Source: Spirosoma sp.
GTDB lineage: Bacteria > Bacteroidota > Bacteroidia > Cytophagales > Spirosomataceae
NCBI RefSeq assembly: GCF_026391055.1
Contig: NZ_JAPLET010000015.1
Location: forward strand, 620,001-684,000
Direction: 5' to 3'
DNA: 64,000 nucleotides
Every line of letters begins with the position of its first letter. Position 1 is the stretch's first letter. The notes under the pieces are model-generated. The model did not search any database and was not told the origin of the DNA. It was given only the letters and a program-made list of their open reading frames with translations. Shown here piece after piece: positions 25,412 to 35,184 of this stretch. The position numbers and the translations under genes are program-made.

Positions 25412-26443
25412 ATGAAAGCACTCGTTCTTACAGAATACAATCAGTTTGATTTACAGGATGTGCCCAAGCCTTCTATCCGTCCCAACGAGGTGCTGGTGCG
25501 CGTGCAGGCCGTGGGTATTTGCGGCTCCGACGTACACGGTATGGATGGCAGCAGTGGCCGACGTATTCCGCCCATTGTGATGGGACACGAAGCCAGCGGC
25601 ATTATTGCCGAAGTAGGCAGCGAGGTAAAAAACTGGGCTACCGGCGACCGCGTCACCTTTGACTCGACGGTGTACGTACTCGACGACTGGTACAGCCGCC
25701 GGGGACAATACAACCTGAGCGATGGCCGCGAAGTCGTAGGCGTATCGACACCCGATTTCAAACGAAATGGTGCCTTTGCCGAGTACGTGGCCATACCCCA
25801 GCATATTTTGTATGCCGTTCCCGATAATGTTAGTTTCACCCAGGCTGCGCTGGTCGAGCCGGTAGCCGTGGCATTGCATGCCGTTAACCTGACGCCCATT
25901 CAGGTCAATGATTCGGCTGTGGTTGTCGGGTCGGGTATGATTGGCCTGTTCGTTATTCAGGTGCTGAAACTGGCGGGCTGCGGTACCATCATCGCTATCG
26001 ACCTGGACGATGATCGACTCGCATTAGCTCAAAAACTCGGAGCAACCCACATTATTAACGCGAAAAGTGGCGACGTGGCCAAACAGGTGCAGGACCTGAC
26101 GCACGGACGTGGAGCCGACGTTTCCTTTGAAGTTGTAGGGGCCGGTCCAACCGTCAAAACCGCTATCGACTGCGTTCGGAAAGGAGCCACAGTAACGCTG
26201 GTCGGGAATCTGGCACCAACCGTTGAGATGCCCTTACAGGCCATTGTAACCCGGCAGCTGCGGCTTCAGGGTTCCTGCGCCATCAACGGCGAATACGAAG
26301 CGGCCCTGGCCTTGATCTCGTCCGGACGCGTTAATGTCGAAGCTATTCTAAGCGCCGAAGTGCCGCTGGAGGAAGGGGCCGACTGGTTCAAACGACTTTA
26401 CAACAAAGAGAAAGGCTTGATAAAGGTGGTGCTGAAACCGTAG
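25412..26443 (+). CDS. Zn-dependent medium-chain alcohol/polyol dehydrogenase
   Basis: The 343-residue protein is a medium-chain dehydrogenase close to sorbitol/threonine dehydrogenases. The catalytic zinc site is formed by GICGSDVHG (Cys and following residues) and GHEASG. The cofactor domain holds VVVGSGMIGLFVIQVLK and an acidic IAIDLDDDR, favouring NAD over NADP. The loop that normally carries four structural-zinc cysteines (CGxCxxCxxG) reads VYVLDDWYSRRGQYNLSD and has none, so the structural zinc is lost. It lies in a sugar-metabolism-like neighbourhood with the Gfo/Idh/MocA and SusCD genes. Substrate unknown. Confidence 0.9.
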   Translation: MKALVLTEYNQFDLQDVPKPSIRPNEVLVRVQAVGICGSDVHGMDGSSGRRIPPIVMGHEASGIIAEVGSEVKNWATGDRVTFDSTVYVLDDWYSRRGQYNLSDGREVVGVSTPDFKRNGAFAEYVAIPQHILYAVPDNVSFTQAALVEPVAVALHAVNLTPIQVNDSAVVVGSGMIGLFVIQVLKLAGCGTIIAIDLDDDRLALAQKLGATHIINAKSGDVAKQVQDLTHGRGADVSFEVVGAGPTVKTAIDCVRKGATVTLVGNLAPTVEMPLQAIVTRQLRLQGSCAINGEYEAALALISSGRVNVEAILSAEVPLEEGADWFKRLYNKEKGLIKVVLKP

Positions 26444-26833
26444 GAAATCAATTAGCCGCTTCATATTGCCTTACGGAATATCCATTACTCAATTCGAGGA
26501 CAGTATCGGTTAGCTGAAGGATAGTCTCCAGTTTAGTTGTCACAAAAAAGAAGAGGGGGTATAAATTTCGGGCTGCCCGTCCGGTCGATATTTCCTTGTG
26601 TAATAGGCAGCGGTATCTGGGGTCTGCCAAACGTTGCTATCCCGTTTACAAGTTTGGATGAGGTGCTACTGATTGTACAGCAAATCGGGCGGGCTGTCTG
26701 GTGTGTTTTCTGGCATGAACCGGAAATGATCGCTGTTAACAGTGCGCTTACCGCCTATGTTTCATATAATTAAATTTTCGTTTGAGTAGGAGACCTACCA
26801 AAAACGCATTTCGTTGGAAGACGTTTTAAAACT
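26444..26833. other. Gene-free gap, possibly a decayed gene
   Basis: This 390-bp gap has no ATG-started reading frame of useful length. A TTG-started plus-strand frame (26537-26773) and a 60-codon minus-strand frame (26448-26630) give proteins that resemble nothing I know. It is AT-richer than both neighbours. It could hold a decayed gene, but I cannot identify a parent. Confidence 0.3.
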
Positions 26834-27910
26834 ATGCCTGAACCCATACGCATTGCCATTATTGGCCCCGGCAAAGTGGCGCATCTGCACGCCAAAGCCG
26901 CTCTGGAAATACCTAACGCCGAACTGGTCGCCGTTTACGGTCGAACCTATCAGAAAGCGGAAGACTTCGCTAATCAGTACGGCATTCGTGCCTATAGCGA
27001 TGTCTACGACATGGTCGACCGGGAGAACGTCGACCTTTGTCTGGTCTGCACCACCCACCCCGGCCACCGGGAGCCAACGGTAGCGGCCTTGAATGCCGGT
27101 TCGCACGTACTGGTGGAGAAACCGCTGGCATCGTCGCTCGAAGATTGCGATGCAATGCTGGAAGCCGCCAAACGCAACAACCGGCACCTGGGCGTTATCA
27201 GCCAACGGCGGTTTTATGCCCCCAGCCAGCGTATTCGGGAAGCGATCGATTCAGGAAAAATAGGAAAGCCGGTACTCGGCACGGTTCAGATGCTCGGCTG
27301 GCGGGATGAAAACTACTACAAGAGTGACGCCTGGCGCGGCACCTGGGCCGACGAAGGGGGAGGAGTACTAGTCAACCAGTCGCCCCACCAACTGGATTTA
27401 CTGCTCTGGTACATGGGCGAAGTCGACGAAGTCTTTGGTGTCTGGCGTAACCTTAACCACCCCTATATTGAGGTCGATGATACGGCACTGGCCATTGTCA
27501 AATTTAAGAATGGTGGACTGGGCAACATCATCGTCAGTAACTCGCAGAAGCCGGGAATTTTCGGGAAAGTACACGTACACGGCCAGAATGGTGCATCGGT
27601 AGGTGTTCAGACCGATGGTGGAGCCCTGTTTATTGCCGGTATGTCGAGCATTACCGACCCGCCGGTCAATGACCTCTGGACGGTGCCCGGCGAAGAAACC
27701 CAATTAGCTAAGTTTATCGAAGAAGATACCGCCTTCTTCAACACCATCGACGCTACTGTCTACTACTTCGGTCTGCAAATCGCCGAGTTCTGCGACGCCA
27801 TCCAGGAAGGTCGTGCCCCCGCTGTAACGGGCGAAGAAGGCCGTAACGTAGTCGCTCTTTTTCAGGCTATCTACGAATCGACACGAACGGGATTGCCGGT
27901 TAAGTTATAA
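26834..27910 (+). CDS. Gfo/Idh/MocA family oxidoreductase
   Basis: The 358-residue protein has an N-terminal Rossmann domain (IRIAIIGPGKVAHLHAKA) and the conserved VEKPLAS near residue 97, which holds the catalytic Lys of the family. The C-terminal alpha/beta domain includes GGGVLVNQSPHQLDLLLW, with the typical His. No signal peptide is present, so it is probably cytoplasmic. Members oxidise or reduce sugars, inositols and related compounds with NAD(P). Its position between a polyol dehydrogenase and a SusCD pair suggests carbohydrate catabolism, but the substrate is unknown. Confidence 0.92.
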   Translation: MPEPIRIAIIGPGKVAHLHAKAALEIPNAELVAVYGRTYQKAEDFANQYGIRAYSDVYDMVDRENVDLCLVCTTHPGHREPTVAALNAGSHVLVEKPLASSLEDCDAMLEAAKRNNRHLGVISQRRFYAPSQRIREAIDSGKIGKPVLGTVQMLGWRDENYYKSDAWRGTWADEGGGVLVNQSPHQLDLLLWYMGEVDEVFGVWRNLNHPYIEVDDTALAIVKFKNGGLGNIIVSNSQKPGIFGKVHVHGQNGASVGVQTDGGALFIAGMSSITDPPVNDLWTVPGEETQLAKFIEEDTAFFNTIDATVYYFGLQIAEFCDAIQEGRAPAVTGEEGRNVVALFQAIYESTRTGLPVKL

Positions 27911-27971
27911 AAAAGGAGCAAAGGGATGAAAGGGACTTCTTCAACATCCCTCTCTTCCCTTTACTCCTTTT
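27911..27971. terminator. Bidirectional terminator between convergent genes
   Basis: A 16-bp inverted repeat with one mismatch (AAAAGGAGCAAAGGGA at 27911-27926, TCCCTTTACTCCTTTT at 27956-27971) lies between the Gfo/Idh/MocA gene (plus) and susD (minus). Its outer ends are A- and T-rich, so it can stop transcription from both sides. Confidence 0.75.
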
Positions 27972-27974
27972 AGG

Positions 27975-29285
27975 TTAAATCGCCGGATCGCCGGGTGTAT
28001 TGGTGTTGTTATTACGCTCCGTCAGCGGGTAGGGGAAAAAGTTTCGGTTGCGCTCGGCACCCGTTGCTCCTGGCCCCGGCCGATTAAACCGGCGGCTGTC
28101 TTCCAGTCGGAAACCCTGATAGGCTAATTCAATCTGGCGATTTCGGTAAATCTCTGCCAGAATGGCATCGGCCGTTTGCGCACCTGCATAAGCGGGCAAG
28201 GCCGCGCCCAAACCAAATGCATCCTGAGTCGCTGTTTTTGTCAGTACCTTGTTCAAGGACGCTACGGCATTGACCAGATCACCTTTACGAGCGTAGGCTT
28301 CCGCCTGAATCAACAGGATTTCACCCGGCAGATAAACGGGAACGGCCGCATTGTTGGCGGTATAAAACGCAGTGGCAATTACCGGCGCTACAGCCGTGTT
28401 GGTGCTCGGCTTTGTCAGGAACGCAATTCGCTTATCGGCTGCATCGGGAGCCAGTGTCGCTGGCAGACCCAGATTGGCATTGGTTGGCTGAAACACGTTC
28501 AGGTTTCCGAAGGTATATTCGAACAGCGGGTTGCGGGTGTTGTCGTCAAAGTTAAAGACCGATCTTTTGGTTAGATCCACCTTAGCGGCAGCCGCCAGCG
28601 CCTTATCGTAATCGCCGGAAAACAGCGCATACCGTGCAATCAGGGCCTGAATCGTGTTTGGAATGTCTATACCCGTTACGATCTTACCCGTAAAGTCAGC
28701 GGAAACGGGTGCGCTGGGCAGTTGTGTTGCGGCTGTTTCGAGGGTTGAAATAGCTTCCTTGAACACCTGCGCCCGAGTTACAAACGGCACGTTCGTACCC
28801 GTTGTAACCGGCGACTGCTCGAAAAACATACCGAGTGTCCCTAATGACAACGCTCGGAAAATTGACGCATAACCGATAATGCCGCTCTTTGTACCGGCAT
28901 CGGACACAACGCCCGTATTAGCCAGAATCAGTTCGGCATTGGACCGTACCAGATGGCTCTGCGTCCACAGATTCCGCACCACACTGTTAATGTTACTCAC
29001 GTTACCGGCACCGGTCGCAAGGTTGGCTTCGTCGAGGTTACCCACGTTTAGGACTGCTTGTTCACGGGTAGTTAGGCCCGCTCCTGCGGTGCTGGCATAC
29101 AGTACACTCAACGCGCCCCCGGTGGTATAACGGTACTGCAGCCCGTTGGCGAGGGTCATCAGACCATCCGGCGAGCTAACCGCCTGCGACTGGCTGATGG
29201 TACTGGGGTTCAGGTACTCCTTATTACAGGCAGCCTGCGTCAGCAGAAGGCCCGTGAGAAGAATGGGAATGACTATTTTTTTCAT
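27975..29285 (-). CDS. SusD/RagB-like nutrient-binding lipoprotein
   Basis: The start at MKKIVIPILLTG (ATG at 29283-29285) gives 436 residues with a lipobox ending LTQAAC. A longer frame beginning 48 bases upstream is less likely. The body has the helical SusD pattern (YASIFRALSLGTLGMFFEQ; a TPR-like ILLIQAEAYARKGDLVNAVASLNKVL) and the C-terminal IYRNRQIELAYQGFRLEDSRRF common to RagB/SusD proteins. It should sit at the outer face of the outer membrane as the lid of the SusC channel encoded just upstream. It is shorter than most SusD proteins. No glycoside hydrolase follows, so the cargo is unclear. Confidence 0.9.
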   Translation of the reverse strand: MKKIVIPILLTGLLLTQAACNKEYLNPSTISQSQAVSSPDGLMTLANGLQYRYTTGGALSVLYASTAGAGLTTREQAVLNVGNLDEANLATGAGNVSNINSVVRNLWTQSHLVRSNAELILANTGVVSDAGTKSGIIGYASIFRALSLGTLGMFFEQSPVTTGTNVPFVTRAQVFKEAISTLETAATQLPSAPVSADFTGKIVTGIDIPNTIQALIARYALFSGDYDKALAAAAKVDLTKRSVFNFDDNTRNPLFEYTFGNLNVFQPTNANLGLPATLAPDAADKRIAFLTKPSTNTAVAPVIATAFYTANNAAVPVYLPGEILLIQAEAYARKGDLVNAVASLNKVLTKTATQDAFGLGAALPAYAGAQTADAILAEIYRNRQIELAYQGFRLEDSRRFNRPGPGATGAERNRNFFPYPLTERNNNTNTPGDPAI

Positions 29286-29384
29286 AGTTATAAATGATAA
29301 GCGATCAGTCGGCGAGGAATACGTGTAAGACATATCAGTTACTGACAGACGGCATTAATTACACTCACTGACTCATCAACTAAA

Positions 29385-32300
29385 TTAAAATGTCGCTGAT
29401 AGTTTAAGCTGGTAGGTACGTGGAATAGGAACGTTTCCGAAGTCGATGCCGCGTAACAGGTCGTTGTTGCCACCCGCGTTGGTTTCCGGATCGAAGCCCG
29501 TGTATTTATCCCACGAATACAGGTTGCGGCCTACCGCTGATACCGTTAACCGGCTGATCGACTTGATAAGGGTTGGCAGCGTATAGCTGAGCGATACTTC
29601 GCGCAGTTTGGTGTACGAACCCGGATCGACCCGGAACTCCTGCGTGTTGTAAATACCGAAGATATAACCCCGCTTCAGCGTTCCCCGCAGCTCCTGTTCG
29701 GCAAAGTCGCCCAGACCTACACCCTGCCGGGTCCGTTTGTCGGCGTTGAACACATCGACACCCTGAACCATATCCAGCAGTACGTGCAAATTCAGTTTTT
29801 TATACGACAGATTGGTGCTGAAGGAGCCCGTCCATTTTGGGTTCGGGTTGCCGATAATCACGTTGGCTAATGGCTTGGTAACATCGAACGATCCATCCAA
29901 ATTACGGGCAGGTACGTAATCAACGGCACCATTCGCCTGCGACGAAGCCCGTTCTGACTGTGGGAATCCCGAGGGCGACAACAGCAACGAGCCGTCCGGG
30001 TTGCGGGCATAGCCCGTACCGTAGAAAACACCCACCGGTTGGCCAACGATCAGGTTAACAGGTGTTCCGGACGCCGAGGAGGCATCGGGGTTGATGATGG
30101 GCAGACCACCCAGATCAAGAACTTTGTTCCGGTTGTGGTTGTAAATAAAGGTCACATCCCAGTTCAGGTCTTTTGTTTTGATGGGTGTCGCGTCCAGCAC
30201 AATTTCAAACCCTTTGTTCTCCATCGAACCCACGTTGTTCACGATGCTGGTACCGCCCGTGGTGGGGGCCAGTGTCCGGTTCACGACCAGGTTGGTGATT
30301 TTCTGGTTGTAAGCCGTTACGCCCAGACCAATCCGGCCATTCAGGAATGACAGGTCGACACCACCTTCCAGTTCGGCCATGCGTTCGGGCTGCACATCGG
30401 GGTTGGCGAGCTGCGTACCGGGTACCACCGTGTTCTTACCCAGGAAACCCACCGGGCTGAACTGGTAAAAACGGGCATACGAACCAATACCCGACAGGTT
30501 ACCGGCTTCGCCGTAGCTAGCCCGTAGTTTCAGGCTGTTGAAGGCATTGCTGAACGACAGATTTTTCCAGAAATCAAGATCCGACACGATGAACGAGCCG
30601 CTCACTTTAGGATAATATTGGTTGGTCTGCGTTGGTGAGAATTTCGACGACTGGTCGCGACGGACGGCACCCGTAACAAAGGCCAGATTTTTATAGCCGA
30701 GCGTAGCCTGTGCAAACAAACCACTCAGGCTAAAGCGGTCCAGATCGTATCGGACAGCGTAAGTGGTGTTGCTTGCTCCGCTGACCGTTTCGATAAACGG
30801 CGACAGGTTCTGGCCGCTATTAACCGAGTAATCGGCCTGATAATACTGGTAGCTATAGCCGATGGCCGCGTTCAGTTTGAACTTCTCGCTGAACTGGTTT
30901 TCGTACTGAGCGTTCAGGTCGTTATTGAATTGCAGTACCTGGTTGGTCGCCGTGGCCGCAAATCCAAACGGATAGCGGGCCGCTGGCAGACCCGAAACCG
31001 CCTGATACGGATAAGGCCGGATGTAGTTTTTTCCGAACTGCGAATAGGCATCGACACCCACGATGTAGTCGATGGTCAGACCTTTCAATGGCGTCAGGTT
31101 CAGCTGAAGGCTATTGATTGTCCGGCTCACCGACTGCGAAAACTTCATATCTTCGATGGTCGAGAGTGGGTTTACGCGCGTTGGTTCAACAGCCTGTAAG
31201 TTACCGGCGGCATCGCGCTTTGTGATGTCGTAGATGTTGTTGGTGATGTTGACCGAGTTGATGGGGCTGTAGAATACGTTACCGTTGGCCTTCTCGTTAG
31301 AGAGGCTATTCGAATAGCTGATACCCACCGAAATCTTGGCCCAGTTAGCCAGTCGCTGATCGACACGAGCGCGGAGGTTATACCGGGTAAAATCCGTGTC
31401 CTTGATAATGCCCTGATTTTTGAGGTAGCCAAACGACACATAATACTGCGTGTTGTCGCGTCCGCCCGAGATCGACAGATTATTGTCGGTGCCGTAGCCC
31501 GTCCGGAAAATCTGGTCGAAATAGTTATACCGCTGAACATCGACGAGGTTGGTCGCCAGTAGGTTATTGGTTCCGTCGCGGTAAATACTGGTTGTGGTTG
31601 TCCCCGGATTAGCTGCTATCTGAGCCGCCGAAATAACTCCGATGGGATACAGCCGAAGCGACGCAAACCCAAACTGCTTGCCATAGGTATTCACGGGAAC
31701 CCCTTTCCGCAGTTCGTTGATGTTGAACGACGTGGTAAAGCTAACCTGCGCCTTGCCACTCTGGCCGCGCTTAGTGGTAATGATCACCACACCATTGGCC
31801 GCCCGTGAACCATATTGAGCAGCCGCAGCCGCGCCGTTCACGACGTTGATGGTCGCAATGTCGTCCGGGTTAATATCCGACAGTCGGTTCTGGCCAACGT
31901 TGGCGTTGCCCACATCATTGGATAGTGCCAGTTGCGATACGTTGGTGCTGGCGTTACTCACAATCACCCCGTCTACAACGTAGAGTGGGTCCGATGAGCC
32001 GACCAGTGATTTGATACCGCGCAGACGGATGCTGATACCCCCCGCTGGATCGCCGGAGTTCTGCGTGATCTGTGCGCCCGGCACTTTACCCTGTAAGGAA
32101 TTGATCAGGTTACCCGAGCCGCTCTGGGTTAAATCAGCTGCTTTAATGGTGCTGATGGCATTGCCTAACTCGCGTTTGGGAGCCGACAGCGTGGAGCCTG
32201 TAACCACCACTTCGTCGAGGTTTGTTGCAGCCGCCACAAGTTGCGCGTTCACGGTTACTTCATCGGCATTGCCCAATGTAACATTCTGGCGCAGGGTTTC

Positions 32301-32573
32301 ATAACCGATCGACGTAAAGGCAAGGATGATCGGACCAGCCTTGAGAGTAACCGGAAGCGTGTAGTTGCCTTCAGCATCGGTGGTCGTACCAACTGTAGTG
32401 CCAACAAGGACAACCGTCGTGCCAGGAATAGCCAGTTTTTCAGGATCGGTAACCCGTCCTTTCAATGTGTATCGAGTGCTCTGCGCAAAAACATTCGTAC
32501 AAAGCAGCAAGGTTAGCCCCAGCATCCATAAGCAATGCATGTGTCGGCCAACAAGAAAGTACTTGTTTGTCAT
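29385..32573 (-). CDS. SusC/RagA TonB-dependent outer-membrane transporter
   Basis: The start at MTNKYFLVGRHMHCLW (ATG at 32571-32573) gives 1062 residues; a later Met (32538-32540) would leave a plain signal peptide. After the FAQ cut comes a carboxypeptidase-regulatory-like domain (YTLKGRVTDPEKLAIPGTTV), then a plug with LRGIKSLVGSSDPLYVVDGVIV and IATINVVNGAAAAAQYGSRAANGVV, the SusC signature, and a 22-strand barrel region ending in a C-terminal Phe (KLSATF). It should import a ligand with SusD using TonB energy. The pair has no sigma/anti-sigma genes beside it. Confidence 0.95.
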   Translation of the reverse strand: MTNKYFLVGRHMHCLWMLGLTLLLCTNVFAQSTRYTLKGRVTDPEKLAIPGTTVVLVGTTVGTTTDAEGNYTLPVTLKAGPIILAFTSIGYETLRQNVTLGNADEVTVNAQLVAAATNLDEVVVTGSTLSAPKRELGNAISTIKAADLTQSGSGNLINSLQGKVPGAQITQNSGDPAGGISIRLRGIKSLVGSSDPLYVVDGVIVSNASTNVSQLALSNDVGNANVGQNRLSDINPDDIATINVVNGAAAAAQYGSRAANGVVIITTKRGQSGKAQVSFTTSFNINELRKGVPVNTYGKQFGFASLRLYPIGVISAAQIAANPGTTTTSIYRDGTNNLLATNLVDVQRYNYFDQIFRTGYGTDNNLSISGGRDNTQYYVSFGYLKNQGIIKDTDFTRYNLRARVDQRLANWAKISVGISYSNSLSNEKANGNVFYSPINSVNITNNIYDITKRDAAGNLQAVEPTRVNPLSTIEDMKFSQSVSRTINSLQLNLTPLKGLTIDYIVGVDAYSQFGKNYIRPYPYQAVSGLPAARYPFGFAATATNQVLQFNNDLNAQYENQFSEKFKLNAAIGYSYQYYQADYSVNSGQNLSPFIETVSGASNTTYAVRYDLDRFSLSGLFAQATLGYKNLAFVTGAVRRDQSSKFSPTQTNQYYPKVSGSFIVSDLDFWKNLSFSNAFNSLKLRASYGEAGNLSGIGSYARFYQFSPVGFLGKNTVVPGTQLANPDVQPERMAELEGGVDLSFLNGRIGLGVTAYNQKITNLVVNRTLAPTTGGTSIVNNVGSMENKGFEIVLDATPIKTKDLNWDVTFIYNHNRNKVLDLGGLPIINPDASSASGTPVNLIVGQPVGVFYGTGYARNPDGSLLLSPSGFPQSERASSQANGAVDYVPARNLDGSFDVTKPLANVIIGNPNPKWTGSFSTNLSYKKLNLHVLLDMVQGVDVFNADKRTRQGVGLGDFAEQELRGTLKRGYIFGIYNTQEFRVDPGSYTKLREVSLSYTLPTLIKSISRLTVSAVGRNLYSWDKYTGFDPETNAGGNNDLLRGIDFGNVPIPRTYQLKLSATF

Positions 32574-32696
32574 AGGAGAATAAATTGGTAAATGAATAAA
32601 CTGGTATTTTGTAAATCGAAATATACTCACAAAACGAGTTCGCAAGATGTCTTTTGAGGAGCAGCGGTCGCATCAGCATCAAATCCTAAATTTTAG

Positions 32697-32704
32697 TAGC
32701 TTTG
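32697..32704 (+). promoter_or_regulatory. Promoter element of the DPP IV-like gene
   Basis: TAGCTTTG matches TAnnTTTG and lies 27 bases ahead of the chosen ATG (32731). The upstream in-frame ATG at 32647 would precede this promoter, which supports the shorter protein. Confidence 0.55.
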
Positions 32705-32730
32705 ACTCTTTGATAAGTTCTATATACTTC

Positions 32731-34953
32731 ATGAGTAATCGCAAACTATCCGGATGGTTGCTTGGGGCAACCATCCTGCTTACCCATCTGGCAACGGCAC
32801 AGTCTGCCAAACAGCCGTATTCTAATCTTCAGCAGGCTATTTTTTCGGGAGGACAGCTCAATGGCTCGTCGGGGCCGCGCTCCGTTAACTGGATTGAAGG
32901 CGGTAGCAAGTTTTCCTTTATTGACGGACAAAGCACTATAAAGACGCTCTCCCCAAAAGACCAGAAGGAAGAAGTGGTTTTTGACGGGAGCCAGCTCAAG
33001 TTTCCCGGCACCGATAAAGCCTTTACCTACGGCTCATTTCAATGGTCAAAGGATTCAAAGAACATTCTGTTTCAGTCGAACTTTCGGCCCGTTTACCGGC
33101 GGTCGGGTATTTCGGATTATTACGTATATGCCGTAGCCGACAAGAGCCTGAAGCTCGTGGCCAAAGACGCCCAAACCGCCGAGTTGGCTCCCGATGGTAG
33201 TAAAGTGGGCTACGAGCGGGGCGGTAACCTGTTTGTTTTCGATTTTGCCACCCAAAAAGAGACCCAGCTTACCGACGATGCCAAAGCCGCTTTCTACAAC
33301 GGACGCTTCGGTTGGGCCTACGAAGAAGAGTTTGGCCTCGCGCAGGCCTGGGACTGGTCGCCGGACAGCAAGTTTATTGCCTTCTGGCAGTCCGACGAGC
33401 GGGAAGTTCCTATCTACAAACTGACTGATTACAAAGGCTTTGACGAAAAGTTCGATTCATTGCCCTACCCGCGCGTAGGCGACAAAAATCCAGCCGTTCG
33501 GATTGGTGTCATTGAAATCGCCAATAAAGCAAAACAGTGGATGAAGGTAGATTTAGGAGATGGCTATATCCCCCGCATCTACTGGACGTCGCAGGAGGGC
33601 CAACTGGCGCTGATGCACCTGAACCGGAAGCAGAACCACCTGCGGCTGTTCATGACAAACGCCCGCACAGGAGAAGCCCGGCAGATCATGGAAGAAAAGT
33701 CGACCACCTGGGTCGATGTGTTCGACTTTTTTGCTGGGATCAATCACCTGATCTATTTCCCGGCGGGTGTGCAGGAGTTCTACTGGGTATCGGATCGGGA
33801 TGGATTCGCACATCTGTATCGCTACGATTATACCGGCAAATTGCTCAATGCCGTAACCAGCGGCAAGTGGGAGGTGAGCTATGTTCATCACATCGATCCC
33901 AAAACAAAGAAAGTTTATTTCACCTCAACCGAGGCATCGCCCCTGGAGCGGCAGTTGTTTGTCGTCGACGTCGATGGCAAGAACAAGCGTCGGCTGACAA
34001 CTGTACCGGGTAAGCACGCGGTCAACTTCTCGCCCAACGGTCAGTATTTCATTGATCGGTATTCGAATATATCAACGCCTACACAGGTCGAACTGCGGGA
34101 TGTAAAAGGCCAGTTGATCAAAGCGCTTGAAACGAACAAAAAGGTGTCAGATTATGTGGCCAGTCATGGCTATTCGCCCAAGGAGTTGACTCATTTTACC
34201 ACCACCGATGGGCAGCAGATTGACATCTCGATCATCAAACCAGCAGACTTTGATCCTAACAAAAAGTATCCGGTAGTAATGGATATTTACGGTGGACCGG
34301 GAGCGCAGTCGGTGTACAATGAGTTTTCTACAACAGGTTGGCACCAGTGGCTGGCTCAAACGGGCTACATTGTTGTGGGGGTCAATAACCGGGGCAGCGG
34401 GGGCTATGGCCGCGAATTTGAGAAAGTCGTTTACGAAAAACTAGGTAAATACGAGAGCCTTGACTTCGCCGAAGCAGCCGCGTATCTGGCCAAACAATCG
34501 TGGGTAGATGGAAACCGGATGGCCATTCGTGGGCATAGCTACGGTGGATACATGAGCAGCTACACGATGCTGACCCACCCCGGCGTCTTTAAAGTATCGC
34601 TGGTTGGCGCCCCCGTTACCGACTGGCGTCTGTACGATTCCATTTATACCGAGCGGTATATGGGCCTGATTCCCGAAAATGAAGAAAAGTACAAAGTCAG
34701 TGCCGTGACGTCTTACGCTAAAAACCTAGCCGGGAAAATGTTCATTGCCCATTCGACAATGGACGAAAATGTTCACGTTCGAAATACGTTCCAGCTAATG
34801 AACGCCCTCGAGGACGCTGGCAAGGATGCCGACCTGCGCATTTATCCGCCCGGTGCGCATGGGGTTGCCTATAGTTCGGGTACACAATTGTTGCTCTATC
34901 AGCAATACACAACCTACCTCGAAACAAATTTGAAAGGGAGCCCTCTAAATTAA
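32731..34953 (+). CDS. S9 family dipeptidyl peptidase IV-like protease
   Basis: The 740-residue protein has a signal peptide (WLLGATILLTHLATAQ). An eight-bladed propeller region (about 40-490) is followed by an alpha/beta hydrolase domain. The serine nucleophile is Ser603 in GHSYGGYMS, with Asp678 in MDENVH and His710 in GAHGV. WAYEEEFG in the propeller carries the double Glu that binds the substrate N-terminus in DPP IV, so release of Xaa-Pro or Xaa-Ala dipeptides in the periplasm is likely. It is divergent from susC across 157 bp and ends at a strong terminator. Confidence 0.94.
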   Translation: MSNRKLSGWLLGATILLTHLATAQSAKQPYSNLQQAIFSGGQLNGSSGPRSVNWIEGGSKFSFIDGQSTIKTLSPKDQKEEVVFDGSQLKFPGTDKAFTYGSFQWSKDSKNILFQSNFRPVYRRSGISDYYVYAVADKSLKLVAKDAQTAELAPDGSKVGYERGGNLFVFDFATQKETQLTDDAKAAFYNGRFGWAYEEEFGLAQAWDWSPDSKFIAFWQSDEREVPIYKLTDYKGFDEKFDSLPYPRVGDKNPAVRIGVIEIANKAKQWMKVDLGDGYIPRIYWTSQEGQLALMHLNRKQNHLRLFMTNARTGEARQIMEEKSTTWVDVFDFFAGINHLIYFPAGVQEFYWVSDRDGFAHLYRYDYTGKLLNAVTSGKWEVSYVHHIDPKTKKVYFTSTEASPLERQLFVVDVDGKNKRRLTTVPGKHAVNFSPNGQYFIDRYSNISTPTQVELRDVKGQLIKALETNKKVSDYVASHGYSPKELTHFTTTDGQQIDISIIKPADFDPNKKYPVVMDIYGGPGAQSVYNEFSTTGWHQWLAQTGYIVVGVNNRGSGGYGREFEKVVYEKLGKYESLDFAEAAAYLAKQSWVDGNRMAIRGHSYGGYMSSYTMLTHPGVFKVSLVGAPVTDWRLYDSIYTERYMGLIPENEEKYKVSAVTSYAKNLAGKMFIAHSTMDENVHVRNTFQLMNALEDAGKDADLRIYPPGAHGVAYSSGTQLLLYQQYTTYLETNLKGSPLN

Positions 34954-34968
34954 GATAGGATTAAAATG

Positions 34969-35002
34969 AAAAGCCCGGCTATTGAATAGCCGGGCTTTTT
35001 TA
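34969..35002 (+). terminator. Rho-independent terminator
   Basis: An 11-bp or longer perfect stem (AAGCCCGGCTA/TAGCCGGGCTT) is followed by TTTTTT, just after the DPP IV-like gene. Confidence 0.9.
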
Positions 35003-35184
35003 ATTGCTACTATTTGTCGATTATGTTCTGTTTGTCAAGTACTTATTAATTTATACTTAATTTCTATAGTTTTTGTAGGATAAATACTTATTTATTCTGC
35101 TGATGAACATATTTATACAGTGCTGGTTTGACATTACAGAACTGCTTTTTGGTTCGTTTTCTTACTACACAAACTGTAAACGTT

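Noticed and set aside
26537-26773. A 78-codon plus-strand frame after the polyol-type dehydrogenase
   Set aside because: It starts at TTG, resembles nothing known and has no promoter or neighbour that supports it. Kept only as part of the gap description.
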